A stretch of 64,000 nt of DNA from an uncultured Lachnospiraceae bacterium (GCA_900315735.1 ONAD01000018.1:52747-116746), one strand, 5' to 3'. Counted from the stretch's first letter, positions 24,924 through 34,906 are shown. Numbers and translations: made by a program. The notes: generated from the sequence alone by a model not told the origin.

Positions 24924-26244
24924 TCTGTCTCCTTCCAAGGACTGCATTCAGCAAATCCTGCCCGCTTGATTTTACAATATCTGCCTGTACTTGTAAAGTT
25001 CTTTTCAGCTCCGTCAACGTGATGTCATCTAGGAAAACATCTTCTCCCATACGCAACACATTGCATGGCAACAGTATCTCATCTCCTAAATCTTCGTCCT
25101 TAAGCTGTGCGATAATATCCTGTCCGGTCAGAAGCCCTGCAACGGTAATCCGCTCTCCGAAGAAATCATTTCGAATCACACGGACCCGTGCCTTCACCTG
25201 CGGAAACTTCTCTTTCATCTCTCCTACCAGTTCCTCTAAAATCGGTCCTGCCAGCTTTCCGGTTACCAGCGTCACATTACGCTTTAAAGATGCATCTTTC
25301 TTTTCTGCGGCAAGTGCCTCCCGGAATTCATCCCGCAGCAGTGTAATCATTCCCACGCCATTTTCCAGCTGGATATATCCATCATAATTTTCTTCCGGTG
25401 GAAGCGGCTGTTCTGCCAGAAGATACCACTCATCTCCGCCATGCACAAAATGAGTGCCAAAATGCTCCATGCAATAGTCCTGCCAGCGGTGAATCTGCTC
25501 TAAGACTTTTCTTGCATCTTCTTTTTCAAAAGGTTCCAAAGGATATAAGCCCTCCCGGTATCTTGTCAGGCCAACCGGTACAATGGAAAGGCTCTGCATA
25601 TTTGGAATATATTCTGTCAGATCACGGATTGTCCGCTCTAACTCTTCACCGTCATTGACTCCTTTACAGAGTACAACCTGTCCATTCATTTCAATTCCGG
25701 CATCTGATAACCGCTTGATTTTCTTTAAGGCTTCTCCTGCGAAACGGTTGTGTAACATGGTGCAGCGAAGCTTCGGATTCGTGGTATGCACCGACACATT
25801 AATCGATCCAAGATTATAGTATATGATACGTTCGATATCCTTATCCTTCATATTGGTCAGTGTTACATAGTTACCCTGTAAGAAGGAAAGTCTGGAATCA
25901 TCATCCTTAAAATAAAGTGTCTCACGCATGCCCGGCGGCATCTGGTCAATAAAACAGAACATGCACTTATTGGAACAGGATTTGTAATCGTCCATCAGTC
26001 CGTTTTCAAATTCGATGCCAAGGTCTTCATCATAATCTTTTTCAATTTCCAGTTCCCACTCTTCGCCATTGCTCTTTCTTACCACCACCAGAAGATATTC
26101 ATCCTCTGTCAGGAACTGATAGTCAAATACGTCTTCTATTTCTTTGCCATTAATGGAAATCAGTTCATCTCCCGGCTCAAGCTCAAGTTCCATGGCAATA
26201 CTGTCCGGTTTTACTCCACTAATGACATGTTTCTTTGTATGCAT
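24916..26244 (-). CDS. DUF512 family radical-SAM-like protein with PDZ domain
   Basis: This 442-residue protein begins with a PDZ-like segment ([19 protein letters not shown]), followed by a radical SAM-like core with [12 protein letters not shown] (C-x3-C-x2-C), and ends with the DUF512 region. The family is widespread in Firmicutes and usually located beside der. Its reaction is not known to me. The conserved cysteines imply a 4Fe-4S cluster. Confidence 0.88.
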   Translation of the reverse strand: MHTKKHVISGVKPDSIAMELELEPGDELISINGKEIEDVFDYQFLTEDEYLLVVVRKSNGEEWELEIEKDYDEDLGIEFENGLMDDYKSCSNKCMFCFIDQMPPGMRETLYFKDDDSRLSFLQGNYVTLTNMKDKDIERIIYYNLGSINVSVHTTNPKLRCTMLHNRFAGEALKKIKRLSDAGIEMNGQVVLCKGVNDGEELERTIRDLTEYIPNMQSLSIVPVGLTRYREGLYPLEPFEKEDARKVLEQIHRWQDYCMEHFGTHFVHGGDEWYLLAEQPLPPEENYDGYIQLENGVGMITLLRDEFREALAAEKKDASLKRNVTLVTGKLAGPILEELVGEMKEKFPQVKARVRVIRNDFFGERITVAGLLTGQDIIAQLKDEDLGDEILLPCNVLRMGEDVFLDDITLTELKRTLQVQADIVKSSGQDLLNAVLGRRQNE

Positions 26245-26293
26245 AAATTATTTTCTCAATCTTTCTATATTATAATACCTCTTTAGTTTACAA

Positions 26294-26331
26294 TAAAAAG
26301 GGCAGAATAACAACAGTTATTCCACCCTTCC
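26294..26331 (-). terminator. terminator of the ABC exporter operon, facing the DUF512 gene
   Basis: A stem of GGAAGGGTGGAATAACTG with the complementary GTTATTCTGCCC arm is followed by TTTTTATTG on the minus strand, directly past the stop codon of the ABC-2 permease. Confidence 0.75.
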
Positions 26332-26333
26332 AT

Positions 26334-28247
26334 TTATTGCTGCTCCATAGTCATGCTTCTGTCTTCCAGTTCCTGTGATGTCATCAGTTCATCCTCTGAC
26401 TCTATGATATGTAACTCCAGCAGTTTGTTAATCGTGTATACACAGCGGTCACTCAAATCCAAAGAGAAATAGTAATCCTTACTGTTTTCTATTCCCCACA
26501 TCATCTGTTCCCGTCTGGTAAGCTGGATTCCCTGGCTGTTATAGACATGAAGATATATGTTGTTAACATAGATATGACTATAATAATCATCCGTTTCTGT
26601 ATCGAGATAAATATGTCCAGCACGAATATCCCTAAGATATGCGTCATAAACTTCCTCTATCTCATTCTCTGGTATACTTATACTGTTGTAATCCAGATCT
26701 CGATTATACTTATCAAAATCCATCGAAAGAATATGATTATTCGGATCATCATAATTCACCAGCAGATTTCCCTTAAGATAATTTTCCGGATCCATAGACA
26801 TAGCATAGATTCTTGAAACAACGGAATCTGCATTTTCATAATAATTTCTTGCAGCCGGTACAGCATAGCTACGCACCATAACACTTCCATCCGTAAGCTG
26901 ATAATCAATCTCTACCCATTGTATCACTTTATCCTGACTGGAAGAATCCTGATATGACTGGAACTCCTTTTTGGAATCTATAATCTGCTTATGAATGCTC
27001 ATAATCTCATCGATTCCATCTTCTGAGCTTTCCTCTATTTCGAAATAACAGTTGATATTTGCTGCAACGATTCTGTTCCTGTCTGGAATTTTATTTTCCA
27101 TCCCAAACGCATTTCCTTTAATGCAGAGAAGAAATACTACTGCGCAGCCTAACATAACTCCACACTCTAAGAGCCTTTTTTTCGTCACCACACGAAGCTT
27201 CTTTGTCAATATCATTTCTGCAATAAAAAACGCCAAAAATCCTACAATCAGTACAATAAATAATACTACCAGGAAATTTCCCAGAGCAGTGCGTACCATT
27301 ACATTAAATACACTGCCAATTAAGATTGCTGCAAGAAATGCCACGCATAGTGCCATGCCCCAACGGAAAACCGGTCTGGTTGCCGGAATAACCAATACAT
27401 CTCCTGTCGTTTCCAATTTACGTTTCTGGTATAACAGGCATGCTAAAACAATGAATACCACACCAGTCAGTACATAAATTCCCACAATAGGAAGTCCAAA
27501 CATCTGGTATTCTATTTTATCCTCAAGATAAATATAATCAATTCCCACCTTATTCGCCAGGTAAATAACAGGAGATAAAATACTGTTCATACGGTCAGCA
27601 TAAGAATTAGCCATACCATAGCCAATTGTACTTATCATGCAGGTAATCACATAGCGGCATCCAATATATAATACATTCAAAATAATCGTAAATACTGGCA
27701 TTGCCAACAACTGCCCGGTAAACATACCCACCATGATTGCCATGCTATAAAAGAAAAAGCTTTCTCCTGCCAGTATCAGTGCCCATGCCAATAAATACTG
27801 TAACGTTGTAATTCCCTGTACAATGCAGAAAACCGTACCAAGAATAAAAGTCAGCAGTATTGGCACCAGAATCATACAAAGTCCGGAAAGAAAATTACTG
27901 ATAAAAAGTTCTGTTCTTCTAACCGGAAGCGAATGAAACATATGCGAGCTTCTATTATTATATAAATAAGAAAATACCGCCATTGCTACGATAATTCCCA
28001 CTGCAAGGCCAAGAAGCGCAATCGGTGTGCTGCTTCCACCCGGAAACAGAATCTGCATGAAATTGTTCTGTTTTATTTCCGTAATTTCCTGTGCAGAATA
28101 ACCTTCATAAGAAATCCCGGAATTCACTAACAACCGTAACGGAAGCATACACAGCAAAAATATGGTGTAAATCAGCCAGATTGGCCAGAAATGCGTAATA
28201 TTCTTCCGAAATATTGTCCGATTAAAGAAGGATGTCTTTGACTGCAT
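26334..28247 (-). CDS. ABC-2 type transporter permease
   Basis: This 637-residue membrane protein has about eight or more helices in its first 400 residues, then a 240-residue soluble region with no clear family match, a helix-poor extracytoplasmic or cytoplasmic domain rich in acidic and tyrosine residues. It partners the ATPase encoded just upstream. I chose the ATG at 28247, which follows GGAGGTGCGGATT; the genes overlap by 26 bp. The substrate is unknown; YtrA-controlled exporters often respond to cell-wall-active compounds. Confidence 0.85.
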   Translation of the reverse strand: MQSKTSFFNRTIFRKNITHFWPIWLIYTIFLLCMLPLRLLVNSGISYEGYSAQEITEIKQNNFMQILFPGGSSTPIALLGLAVGIIVAMAVFSYLYNNRSSHMFHSLPVRRTELFISNFLSGLCMILVPILLTFILGTVFCIVQGITTLQYLLAWALILAGESFFFYSMAIMVGMFTGQLLAMPVFTIILNVLYIGCRYVITCMISTIGYGMANSYADRMNSILSPVIYLANKVGIDYIYLEDKIEYQMFGLPIVGIYVLTGVVFIVLACLLYQKRKLETTGDVLVIPATRPVFRWGMALCVAFLAAILIGSVFNVMVRTALGNFLVVLFIVLIVGFLAFFIAEMILTKKLRVVTKKRLLECGVMLGCAVVFLLCIKGNAFGMENKIPDRNRIVAANINCYFEIEESSEDGIDEIMSIHKQIIDSKKEFQSYQDSSSQDKVIQWVEIDYQLTDGSVMVRSYAVPAARNYYENADSVVSRIYAMSMDPENYLKGNLLVNYDDPNNHILSMDFDKYNRDLDYNSISIPENEIEEVYDAYLRDIRAGHIYLDTETDDYYSHIYVNNIYLHVYNSQGIQLTRREQMMWGIENSKDYYFSLDLSDRCVYTINKLLELHIIESEDELMTSQELEDRSMTMEQQ

Positions 28248-29121
28248 AATCCGCACCTCCTAATTCGTAAATAAAAATTTCTTCCAATGTCAGTGGCAGC
28301 ACGTCAATTAACATTGGTGAAGTCTGCTCTAACCGCAGCTTTGCCTCTTTGGGATTGCCCTTTACAATCATGGTATATACCCTTCCCGTACTGGACATAT
28401 GCAATATTTCAAAATCGTCCGGAAGCTTCGGCATTTTTTCCTGATATGCCACTTGAATCTTACAGACACTTCCCTGCAGTTCACTTAAGGAACGCTCTAA
28501 CATTACTTTTCCATGATGCATAATGCCCACATGGTCGCAGACATCCTCTAACTCCCTTAAGTTATGGGAAGACACTAACACCGTGGTTCCATGTTCTGCC
28601 ACATCGGACATGATAATACTCCAGATCTGTCTTCGCATTACCGGGTCTAATCCATCCACTGGCTCATCTAAAATCATAAGTTCCGGTCTGCAGCTGATTG
28701 CCAGCCAGAAAGCCGCCTGCTTCTGCATTCCTTTTGACATTCTCCGAATGGTCATTTTCGGATTAATATTAGAAAAAGCATCCTGAATCCGGAAAAACAA
28801 ATCTTCATCAAAAGTTTTATAAATTCCCTTATAAAAACGTTTCATTTCCATCACATCTGCCTGCTGGAAATAAAAAAGATCATCCGGAATATATGCAAAT
28901 TTAGCTTTTGCCTGAGGATTCTCATACACCGGCATCCCGGCTATTTCTATATCGCCGGAATCCGGCTTATAAATTCCGGTAATATGTCTTATTATCGTAG
29001 ATTTACCTGCTCCGTTCGGTCCTACCAGTCCGTAAATCGCGCCGTCTTTTACATGCAGGTTTACACCATCTAACGCCCGGAAATCTCCAAATGTTTTCAC
29101 TACATTATTTACCCGTATCAT
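28222..29121 (-). CDS. ABC transporter ATP-binding protein (YtrB type)
   Basis: This 299-residue ATPase has Walker A GPNGAGKSTIIRHITG, the signature region MSKGMQKQAAFWLAIS (a variant of LSGGQ, usual in this subgroup) and Walker B ELMILDEPVDGLDP. It overlaps the regulator gene by 17 bp and the permease by 26 bp, so the three genes are translated as a coupled unit. Confidence 0.9.
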   Translation of the reverse strand: MIRVNNVVKTFGDFRALDGVNLHVKDGAIYGLVGPNGAGKSTIIRHITGIYKPDSGDIEIAGMPVYENPQAKAKFAYIPDDLFYFQQADVMEMKRFYKGIYKTFDEDLFFRIQDAFSNINPKMTIRRMSKGMQKQAAFWLAISCRPELMILDEPVDGLDPVMRRQIWSIIMSDVAEHGTTVLVSSHNLRELEDVCDHVGIMHHGKVMLERSLSELQGSVCKIQVAYQEKMPKLPDDFEILHMSSTGRVYTMIVKGNPKEAKLRLEQTSPMLIDVLPLTLEEIFIYELGGADYAVKDILL

Positions 29122-29491
29122 GGATATACTCTCCTCCTTCCAGTTCCGTTATCCGATGTTTCAACTGCTCCGGCTCTACTGCCAGATATAGCAATTCTGA
29201 TACGATTTCATCAAAATGTCCTTTTAACTCCACGGTTCTTGCATCCTTTACATGCTTCTGGGCAGCCACAAATGTACCCTTTCCGGAAATGGTATAGACA
29301 TATCCTTCACTTTCTAAGTCCCGGTAAGCCCGCTGGATGGTATTCGGATTAATTGCCAGTGTTGCTGCCAGTTCACGCACAGAAGGCAGTTTTTCATCCG
29401 CTGTCAATGCATTGGAAATCACAAGATGACGCATTCCATCTTTAATCTGTTCGTAAATAGGCTTTGCATCTCTGTAATTAAGCTGTATCAC
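29105..29491 (-). CDS. GntR-family regulator, YtrA subfamily
   Basis: This 128-residue regulator has the winged helix DEKLPSVRELAATLAINPNT followed by IQRAYRDLESEGYVYTISGK and only a short helical C-terminal part, the YtrA pattern. It uses a GTG start at 29491 with GGAGG 7 nt upstream. It probably represses its own operon, which encodes an ABC exporter. Confidence 0.9.
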   Translation of the reverse strand: MIQLNYRDAKPIYEQIKDGMRHLVISNALTADEKLPSVRELAATLAINPNTIQRAYRDLESEGYVYTISGKGTFVAAQKHVKDARTVELKGHFDEIVSELLYLAVEPEQLKHRITELEGGEYIHDTGK

Positions 29492-29553
29492 TTCGTTTCC
29501 TCCTTTTGGAATATCGTAGGTGTATTATCCGTATTACTTCAATTGATACGCAC

Positions 29554-29582
29554 ACTATAACATCCCATGAAATGAGACACAA
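29554..29582 (-). promoter_or_regulatory. promoter of the YtrA-type operon
   Basis: TTGTGT (29577-29582) and TATAGT (29554-29559) are 17 bp apart on the minus strand. GTATCAATTGAAGTAATAC just downstream has GTAT/ATAC ends and could be the operator. Confidence 0.6.
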
Positions 29583-29632
29583 GAAAAATATCTGTATGAT
29601 TTTATTAATAATTCCTTAATGCTACCCGCGTA

Positions 29633-29726
29633 AACTACGAGAAAAACTCTTTGCGAGTTTCTCGAGTTATCGCGGTGCTCGTCAAATCTGCATGCAAGCA
29701 TGCGATTTTTCTCGCTACTCGCGTAA
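29633..29726. repeat. 94-bp intergenic repeat, copy 1
   Basis: This element matches 37072-37165 in the same orientation with about three differences. The ends are imperfect inverted repeats: AACTACGAGAAA at one end, TTTCTCGCTACT then CGCGTAA at the other. It contains the palindromic TGCATGCAAGCATGCG region. It lies between the operon promoter of the YtrA-type regulator and the terminator of the MCP-like gene. An in-frame small ORF across it exists in both copies but has no ribosome site. Confidence 0.85.
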
Positions 29727-29728
29727 GT

Positions 29729-29761
29729 AAAAAGACGGAACCAGTTTACACTGATTCCGTC
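29729..29761 (-). terminator. terminator of the MCP-like gene
   Basis: GACGGAATCAGT pairs with ACTGGTTCCGTC (29734-29745 with 29750-29761, one G-T pair) around a 4-nt loop, with a T-run on the minus strand. Confidence 0.85.
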
Positions 29762-29799
29762 TCGTTATGCTATTTCCATCTTCCTGTCATCAGGAAATA

Positions 29800-30381
29800 T
29801 TATTCACATTTTTCAATTGCTGCAATTACTTCATTTAATTTCTGTAATTCATCTTTGATTTCACGGTTGTTATTACCAAAGTCTGTTGCTAATGCAGATA
29901 CATTGGTTGCTACAATTGCGAATCCTTTTCCAGCCTCTCCTGCACGGGCAGCTTCAATAGAAGCATTTAATGCCAGAATCTTCTGGTTCTTCTCAATCTT
30001 GTCCAGCTGTTTGGTAATATCATTAATCTTCTGGATGTATTCTGAGGTCTTCTGTACATTCTCATGAATATCAGAATTCTTCTTCTCTTCGTCCATTCTC
30101 TTCTCTTCAGATGCTGCAAGCTGTGTCAGAACAATCGTCAGAGCTGCAGTTTTAGCCTTAGCCTCGTTTTCATCCTCTGCGTCTTCCTTCTTCGCATAAG
30201 AAAGATATCCAACAATTTCAATCCCGGCTTTGATCACATCTCTGTATTCAGATGCTTCGCCTTCCCCGATTGCTACATTTCCATCAGAATCCAGAAGTAA
30301 TGGTTTTACTCCTGTTACATTTTCCCATTGTGCAAAAAGTACCTCTATATCTTCTGCATTAAATATCTCATTCAACTGCAT
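29800..30381 (-). CDS. soluble methyl-accepting chemotaxis-like signalling protein
   Basis: This 193-residue protein has an N-terminal domain of about 100 residues with no membrane segment, then a coiled coil carrying the signalling tip of chemoreceptors ([20 protein letters not shown] followed by [11 protein letters not shown]). It is far shorter than a normal receptor and lacks both transmembrane helices and adaptation sites on long helices. It may be a cytoplasmic sensor that talks to CheA/CheW, or a stand-alone signalling module. It has its own terminator. Confidence 0.75.
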   Translation of the reverse strand: MQLNEIFNAEDIEVLFAQWENVTGVKPLLLDSDGNVAIGEGEASEYRDVIKAGIEIVGYLSYAKKEDAEDENEAKAKTAALTIVLTQLAASEEKRMDEEKKNSDIHENVQKTSEYIQKINDITKQLDKIEKNQKILALNASIEAARAGEAGKGFAIVATNVSALATDFGNNNREIKDELQKLNEVIAAIEKCE

Positions 30382-30465
30382 ATTTCTGCCCTCCTAAATT
30401 ATTTATCCTAATTATATCACATGTTTGCTTTGTGAACAAAAAAATTTTCATTTTTTGACATTTTT

Positions 30466-31326
30466 CTATTTAATGCACAAAAATGCCCCAAGATTTCCTC
30501 TTCTTCCATGGCTTGCTCTGTGCGAAAATAACAGTTCACTGTTACAGCAGGTGCACACATTCGGTAAAATCAGTTTTTCCGGCAGAATTCCCGCATCTAA
30601 AAGCACTCTTTCATTGGCTTTCCAGAGATTTAACTGATACTTTCCATTTTCTTTCCGGTACATGATTTCACTGCCGTGACCGGAAAACTCCCGTTCAAAT
30701 TCCAGTGCCACATCTTCACTTACTTCATAGCAGTCCTGGCAGATAGATGGACCTATGGCACACCATACATCCTCCGGTGCTGTTCCATATGCTTCTGCCA
30801 TTGCTTTCAGCGTGGCTCTTCCCATTCTGTTAACCGTGCCCCTCCAGCCGGAATGACTGAGCCCGATTGCCTTATGCTTTGTATCCACAAAGTAAAGCGG
30901 CACACAGTCTGCATAAAAGGTTGCAAGCATCAATCCCGGCACATCGGTAATTAATCCATCAATATCATGATACGGCCGTTCCTTTATCAGTCCGCTTCCC
31001 GCATCCTCCATGGTTACTTTTCTTACGTTGGTGGTATGTGTCTGGTCAGAGCAGACAATATGCTCTGCCGGAACTTCCATTGCCTCCGCTACCCTGCGGA
31101 AATTTTCCTTTACCGCCTCTATATCATCTCCACGGTTAAAACTTAAATCCAGGGAAGAAAATTCATTCTTACTTACTCCACCCATTCTTGTGGTAAAGCA
31201 GTGTTTTACCATATCAAGTGCCTGAAGCTGAGGATACTGCAACAGCACCAGTTCTTTTTCTCCCGGATGCGAAAATACAGATGGTGTCATGGTTCGCCCA
31301 TCTTTTTTTATCTGAAATTCTGTCAT
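30466..31326 (-). CDS. pgeF: laccase-domain protein, YfiH/PgeF family
   Basis: This 286-residue protein of the multicopper polyphenol oxidase-like fold is described for E. coli as a peptidoglycan editing factor that removes L-Ser mis-incorporated into UDP-MurNAc, and elsewhere as a purine nucleoside-cleaving enzyme. Metal-site segments are SDQTHTTNV, ATFYADCVPLYFVD, GLSHSGWRG and IGPSICQDCYEV. A C-terminal CTCCNSELLFSHRASHGRRG is typical. Confidence 0.88.
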   Translation of the reverse strand: MTEFQIKKDGRTMTPSVFSHPGEKELVLLQYPQLQALDMVKHCFTTRMGGVSKNEFSSLDLSFNRGDDIEAVKENFRRVAEAMEVPAEHIVCSDQTHTTNVRKVTMEDAGSGLIKERPYHDIDGLITDVPGLMLATFYADCVPLYFVDTKHKAIGLSHSGWRGTVNRMGRATLKAMAEAYGTAPEDVWCAIGPSICQDCYEVSEDVALEFEREFSGHGSEIMYRKENGKYQLNLWKANERVLLDAGILPEKLILPNVCTCCNSELLFSHRASHGRRGNLGAFLCIK

Positions 31327-31446
31327 TTTGTCCCTTTTCCTATTCTACTATTATTTCTATTCTTATTTTTTTCTAGTTTTGTTTCAATGCTGTAACTGAT
31401 TCCATTCTCCCACATTCTTTTTTCTGTATAAAGTCCTCCTCTGTCA

Positions 31447-31806
31447 CTAATAAGGCTCTATATAGGGAAATGCATCCTTCAGCCACTGTATGTCATCCCC
31501 TAATATTGCAAGCACATCAAACCGGCATGGCAGTCCCATGGTATGTTTACACATCAGGTAATAATCTGCCACTCTTGATATCTTCCTTTGCTTGCGGTAA
31601 TCAACCGCTTCCTGTGGAAGTCCCTTTCCGGTATCACTGCGGTATTTTACCTCTGCAAAAACAAGATATTTTCCATCTCTTGCAATAATATCGATTTCTC
31701 CAAACCTGCAACGGTAGTTCATTTCACAGATGCTGCAGCCGGCTGCCTTTAAATAATCTGCCGCCTTCTTCTCATATTCACTGCCCATGATGCGTTTATT
31801 TTCCAT
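31447..31806 (-). CDS. YraN family (UPF0102) endonuclease-fold protein
   Basis: This 119-residue protein has a restriction endonuclease-like fold: GSEYEKKAADYLKAAGC, CRFGEIDIIARDG and VFAEVKYRSDTGKG, the D-(x)-ExK pattern. Its function is not established, with a link to DNA recombination suggested in the literature for YraN. The start ATG at 31806 is preceded by GGGGGAG; the upstream in-frame starts lack a site. It is the last gene of the rplS-type operon as I see it. Confidence 0.85.
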   Translation of the reverse strand: MENKRIMGSEYEKKAADYLKAAGCSICEMNYRCRFGEIDIIARDGKYLVFAEVKYRSDTGKGLPQEAVDYRKQRKISRVADYYLMCKHTMGLPCRFDVLAILGDDIQWLKDAFPYIEPY

Positions 31807-31901
31807 CTCATACTCCCCCTTTTCTGTTATTCCTGTTATTCGGATTCCTGCTATTTGGATTTCCACTATCATGATTGCTGTTACAGCTATTTTTATTTTC
31901 T

Positions 31902-32234
31902 TTATTCTAATTTACTGCGCAGCTTATCCATATCATCGACAAATACCAGTATCTCTGCTACTACTTCATATAACTCCGGTGGAATCATATCTCCGATTTC
32001 AAGCTTAGATAAGGTACTTGCAAGCTGATTATCCTGATACAAAGGAACGTCTTCCTCTTTGGCTTTCTCGATGATTTTATCCGCAAGATATCCTTTACCG
32101 GTTGCCAGTATCTTTGGTGCCCTCTCTCCCGGCTCATATGCAATGGCTACTGCTGTTTTTTCTTTTTCTTTTGTTTTCTCTTCTCCGGCATTTTTCCCAT
32201 CGAAGTTTGCCGGATGCCAGATTCCATTTTTCAT
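31902..32234 (-). CDS. FlhB-like C-terminal domain protein (YlqH type)
   Basis: This 110-residue protein matches only the cytoplasmic domain of flagellar type III export proteins FlhB/YscU (AVAIAYEPGERAPKILATGKG, then ADKIIEKAKEEDVPLYQDNQ, LEIGDMIPPELYEVVAEIL). It lacks the membrane part and the NPTH autocleavage motif of true FlhB. Similar stand-alone proteins (YlqH in Bacillus) lie in the rnhB-ylqG region and have no settled function. Confidence 0.85.
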   Translation of the reverse strand: MKNGIWHPANFDGKNAGEEKTKEKEKTAVAIAYEPGERAPKILATGKGYLADKIIEKAKEEDVPLYQDNQLASTLSKLEIGDMIPPELYEVVAEILVFVDDMDKLRSKLE

Positions 32235-32237
32235 AAA

Positions 32238-34040
32238 TTACGCCCTCATATCAAAGGAATAGCGATGCAGGATTCCCGCTGACGGATGCTCCTGCTGCAT
32301 AAAATCTTCTACCAGATTTTTCTTTTTGGACTGGTTCTCCACCTGTACCGTACAGGAATATCCCTTCTCCTGCAGCCGATGCATCAGCTCATCCATATGT
32401 TCTTCGATTAAATCATATGATTTCTCATCCTCAAGATAAAAATTCGTATGCACTTTTCTATCCTTCATCCGCACAGATACATCTGTTGCACCGAGGTTAT
32501 CCATATCAAGATGCAAAAAGGCACTTAGTTCGCCATCCGGTCTGTCCACACCACTCTTATTGGTATAAACAAATAAATCTCCATGAGCATTCTGATTGGA
32601 CATCCGAAGCGGAATCTGAACATAATGATAGGCATTATTAATCTGATTCATAAATTCAATATTACCCTGCAGATTACTTACCGCTTTTGCCAGAGAGGTA
32701 TTGCTCTGACCGGATTCCTGCACCAGTTCCTGCATTTTCTGCATCTGGTTTTCCATCTTCTCATAGAGATGCTTAATGGCATCCCCTTTAACCTCTTCCG
32801 GTTTTAGTGTCCACTGCTGTTTTACTTCATATTCCAACACTTTCTGATACTCTTTACTAGAAAACAGTTTCTTTGCTGAGCCTCCCGTTAATCCCATAAT
32901 CTCATCCAATGCCTGATGCAGTTCTTTCAGAAATGCTCCCGTAGAAAGATTTCCGTTTAAAACTCCCTCTGCGGTAAATAATTTACTGCCGGCAAGCTGT
33001 GGAAATTCTTTCAAGAGATTTGAAAACTCCTTCATCTGTCCCTCTGTAAACAATGCTCCGACACTGCCTTTGGCATAATACTGTACACCCTGTGTATCAG
33101 AAGAAGCATTCCCTTCTGCTGCCTGCGCTGCATTTTCTTCCGATACCGCCTCTTCACCAGGATTTACCGCCACGTCATCCAGCGTTTCTTCTATGGTTTC
33201 TGCTATTGCATCTTCTATCGTTCCCGCTTCTGCTCCCGCAATCTCTGTGGCAGCAAATTCTGACGTTCCATCCAGCAAAGCTCCCTCCTGAAGTTCCACC
33301 GGGCTCCAGCCGCCCTTCTGTACTCCCTCTTTTACAATTGCAGATGCATCCAAAGATCCATCCTGTTTCAATACCTGATAAATTCTGCTTCCCAGTTCCA
33401 ATGCCTCTGCCTCGGAAAGGTTTTCATTCTGGTACAATTTTCCTATGCTTTCTAAGACATCATCAAACTGTGAAGTGATTGCTGCCTGATCAGATTTATA
33501 ATTTTCAAACTGCTGAATAAATTCCTGAGTCATCGGAATATCAAGCTTATGCATCAATACCAGCGACTTCATATCTGCATCCGGATATGCTGAAATGCTG
33601 CGTGCCATATCCATAAGACTTTCCCTGCCAATGGACATCTGCTCTTCCATCATGGAATTGACCATATCTATCATTCTTGGTTCTGCCGGAATGCCTGCTG
33701 CATCCAGTGCCTTTAACAATGTCGGATTATTGAGATTTCCATTGGTATAAGGGCGAATTTCAACGGTAGTTCCATCATTGGATTTCACCTGAAAAAACAT
33801 TGCCTGACCAACGGCTAACTGCACGCCTGTCGCTATTCTCGCCTGAATGGTCTGACCATTTGCCAGTCCCAGAGAAACCGTTCCGTTTTTGATATCATTT
33901 ACGGTTCCTTCGAATACATTTCCTACCGTCATTTCCCGCACGGCTGATACCAGCTGCTGAACCCCTTGCTGCGGGGCTGTTGCTGTAGCTCCGGTAGCCG
34001 AACTTCTGTTGTATTGTGCTAACATGTCTGAAATCTGCAT
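32238..34040 (-). CDS. FliK-like hook-length control family protein
   Basis: This 600-residue protein has a soluble N-terminal region (MQISDMLAQYNRS, then a conserved GTVNDIKNGTVSLGLANGQ beta-rich part), a long linker rich in Ala/Glu, and a C-terminal domain resembling FliK/YlqG (QIPLRMSNQNAHGDLFVY, VSVRMKDRKVHTNFYLEDE). The position next to an FlhB-like gene and rnhB matches the Bacillus ylqG-ylqH arrangement. I chose the ATG at 34040, which has GTGGAG 8 nt upstream. Confidence 0.75.
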   Translation of the reverse strand: MQISDMLAQYNRSSATGATATAPQQGVQQLVSAVREMTVGNVFEGTVNDIKNGTVSLGLANGQTIQARIATGVQLAVGQAMFFQVKSNDGTTVEIRPYTNGNLNNPTLLKALDAAGIPAEPRMIDMVNSMMEEQMSIGRESLMDMARSISAYPDADMKSLVLMHKLDIPMTQEFIQQFENYKSDQAAITSQFDDVLESIGKLYQNENLSEAEALELGSRIYQVLKQDGSLDASAIVKEGVQKGGWSPVELQEGALLDGTSEFAATEIAGAEAGTIEDAIAETIEETLDDVAVNPGEEAVSEENAAQAAEGNASSDTQGVQYYAKGSVGALFTEGQMKEFSNLLKEFPQLAGSKLFTAEGVLNGNLSTGAFLKELHQALDEIMGLTGGSAKKLFSSKEYQKVLEYEVKQQWTLKPEEVKGDAIKHLYEKMENQMQKMQELVQESGQSNTSLAKAVSNLQGNIEFMNQINNAYHYVQIPLRMSNQNAHGDLFVYTNKSGVDRPDGELSAFLHLDMDNLGATDVSVRMKDRKVHTNFYLEDEKSYDLIEEHMDELMHRLQEKGYSCTVQVENQSKKKNLVEDFMQQEHPSAGILHRYSFDMRA

Positions 34041-34078
34041 ATCAATCACTCCACTCTGTATCGCCAGTTTCTTTCAAA

Positions 34079-34849
34079 TTATTCACTGTAAAAATTCTTA
34101 ATAAAGGTTCTCCGGTGAATTGGTGTTGGTCCATATTCTTTGATTGCTGCAATATGGGCTGCGGAGCCATAACCCTTGTTATCCGCGAATCCATATTCCG
34201 GCATAATTTTCGCATACTCTTCCATCATCCGGTCCCTTGTTACCTTTGCAATGATACTGGCCGCTCCAATAGAAATACTCTTTGCATCTCCCTTGATAAT
34301 CGGAACCTGGCGAATGTCTACGCCCGGTATTGTCACCGCATCATTTAATAATATATCGGGTTTTACCTTCAAATTCGTTATAGCCTGGTGCATAGCTTCA
34401 TAAGTAGCCTGCAAAATATTAATTTCATCAATCCGTCCGGGACCTACCATTCCAATTCCTGTTGCCACTGCCTTCTCCATAATTTCATCATAGAGTTTTT
34501 CACGCATGGATGCGCTGAGTTTCTTGGAATCATTGATATATAAAATGTCACAGTCCTTCGGCAGAATAACTGCTCCTGCCACAACCGGGCCTGCCAATGG
34601 GCCTCTTCCTACTTCATCGATACCGCAGATATAACCAACGTCAGCATATTCTTTTTCATACTTTTTCAGATTTTCAATCCGGGCATACTCTGCCTCAAGC
34701 TTCTGTATCCGCTTTCTTGCTTTTTCCACAAGGCTCTTTACGCCACTTCGTTCATCTTTTTCATATCTTGTTATAAAATCAGGCAGCATACTGTCTTCTG
34801 CTGCCTGTAACTCTTCTTTGATTGCTCCGATTTTCTTCTCTTCTGCCAT
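34079..34849 (-). CDS. rnhB: ribonuclease HII
   Basis: This 256-residue endonuclease cleaves the RNA strand of RNA-DNA hybrids and removes single ribonucleotides from DNA. The active-site start GIDEVGRGPLAGPVVAGAVI is about residue 75, preceded by an N-terminal extension common in Firmicutes. Other core motifs are DSKKLSASMRE and AASIIAKVTRDRMME. The start could be the ATG at 34849 or the GTG at 34855. Confidence 0.95.
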   Translation of the reverse strand: MAEEKKIGAIKEELQAAEDSMLPDFITRYEKDERSGVKSLVEKARKRIQKLEAEYARIENLKKYEKEYADVGYICGIDEVGRGPLAGPVVAGAVILPKDCDILYINDSKKLSASMREKLYDEIMEKAVATGIGMVGPGRIDEINILQATYEAMHQAITNLKVKPDILLNDAVTIPGVDIRQVPIIKGDAKSISIGAASIIAKVTRDRMMEEYAKIMPEYGFADNKGYGSAAHIAAIKEYGPTPIHRRTFIKNFYSE

Positions 34850-34906
34850 AATCACTTTATCCTCTAACTGTAATTTCGATTATCTTTTCCTGTTCTTCCG
34901 CTTTTA

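Noticed and set aside
29651..30067. plus-strand frames beginning MRVSRVIAVL in both 94-bp repeats
   Set aside because: The shared start comes only from the repeat; there is no ribosome site and the frames diverge outside it, one running antisense through the MCP-like gene.
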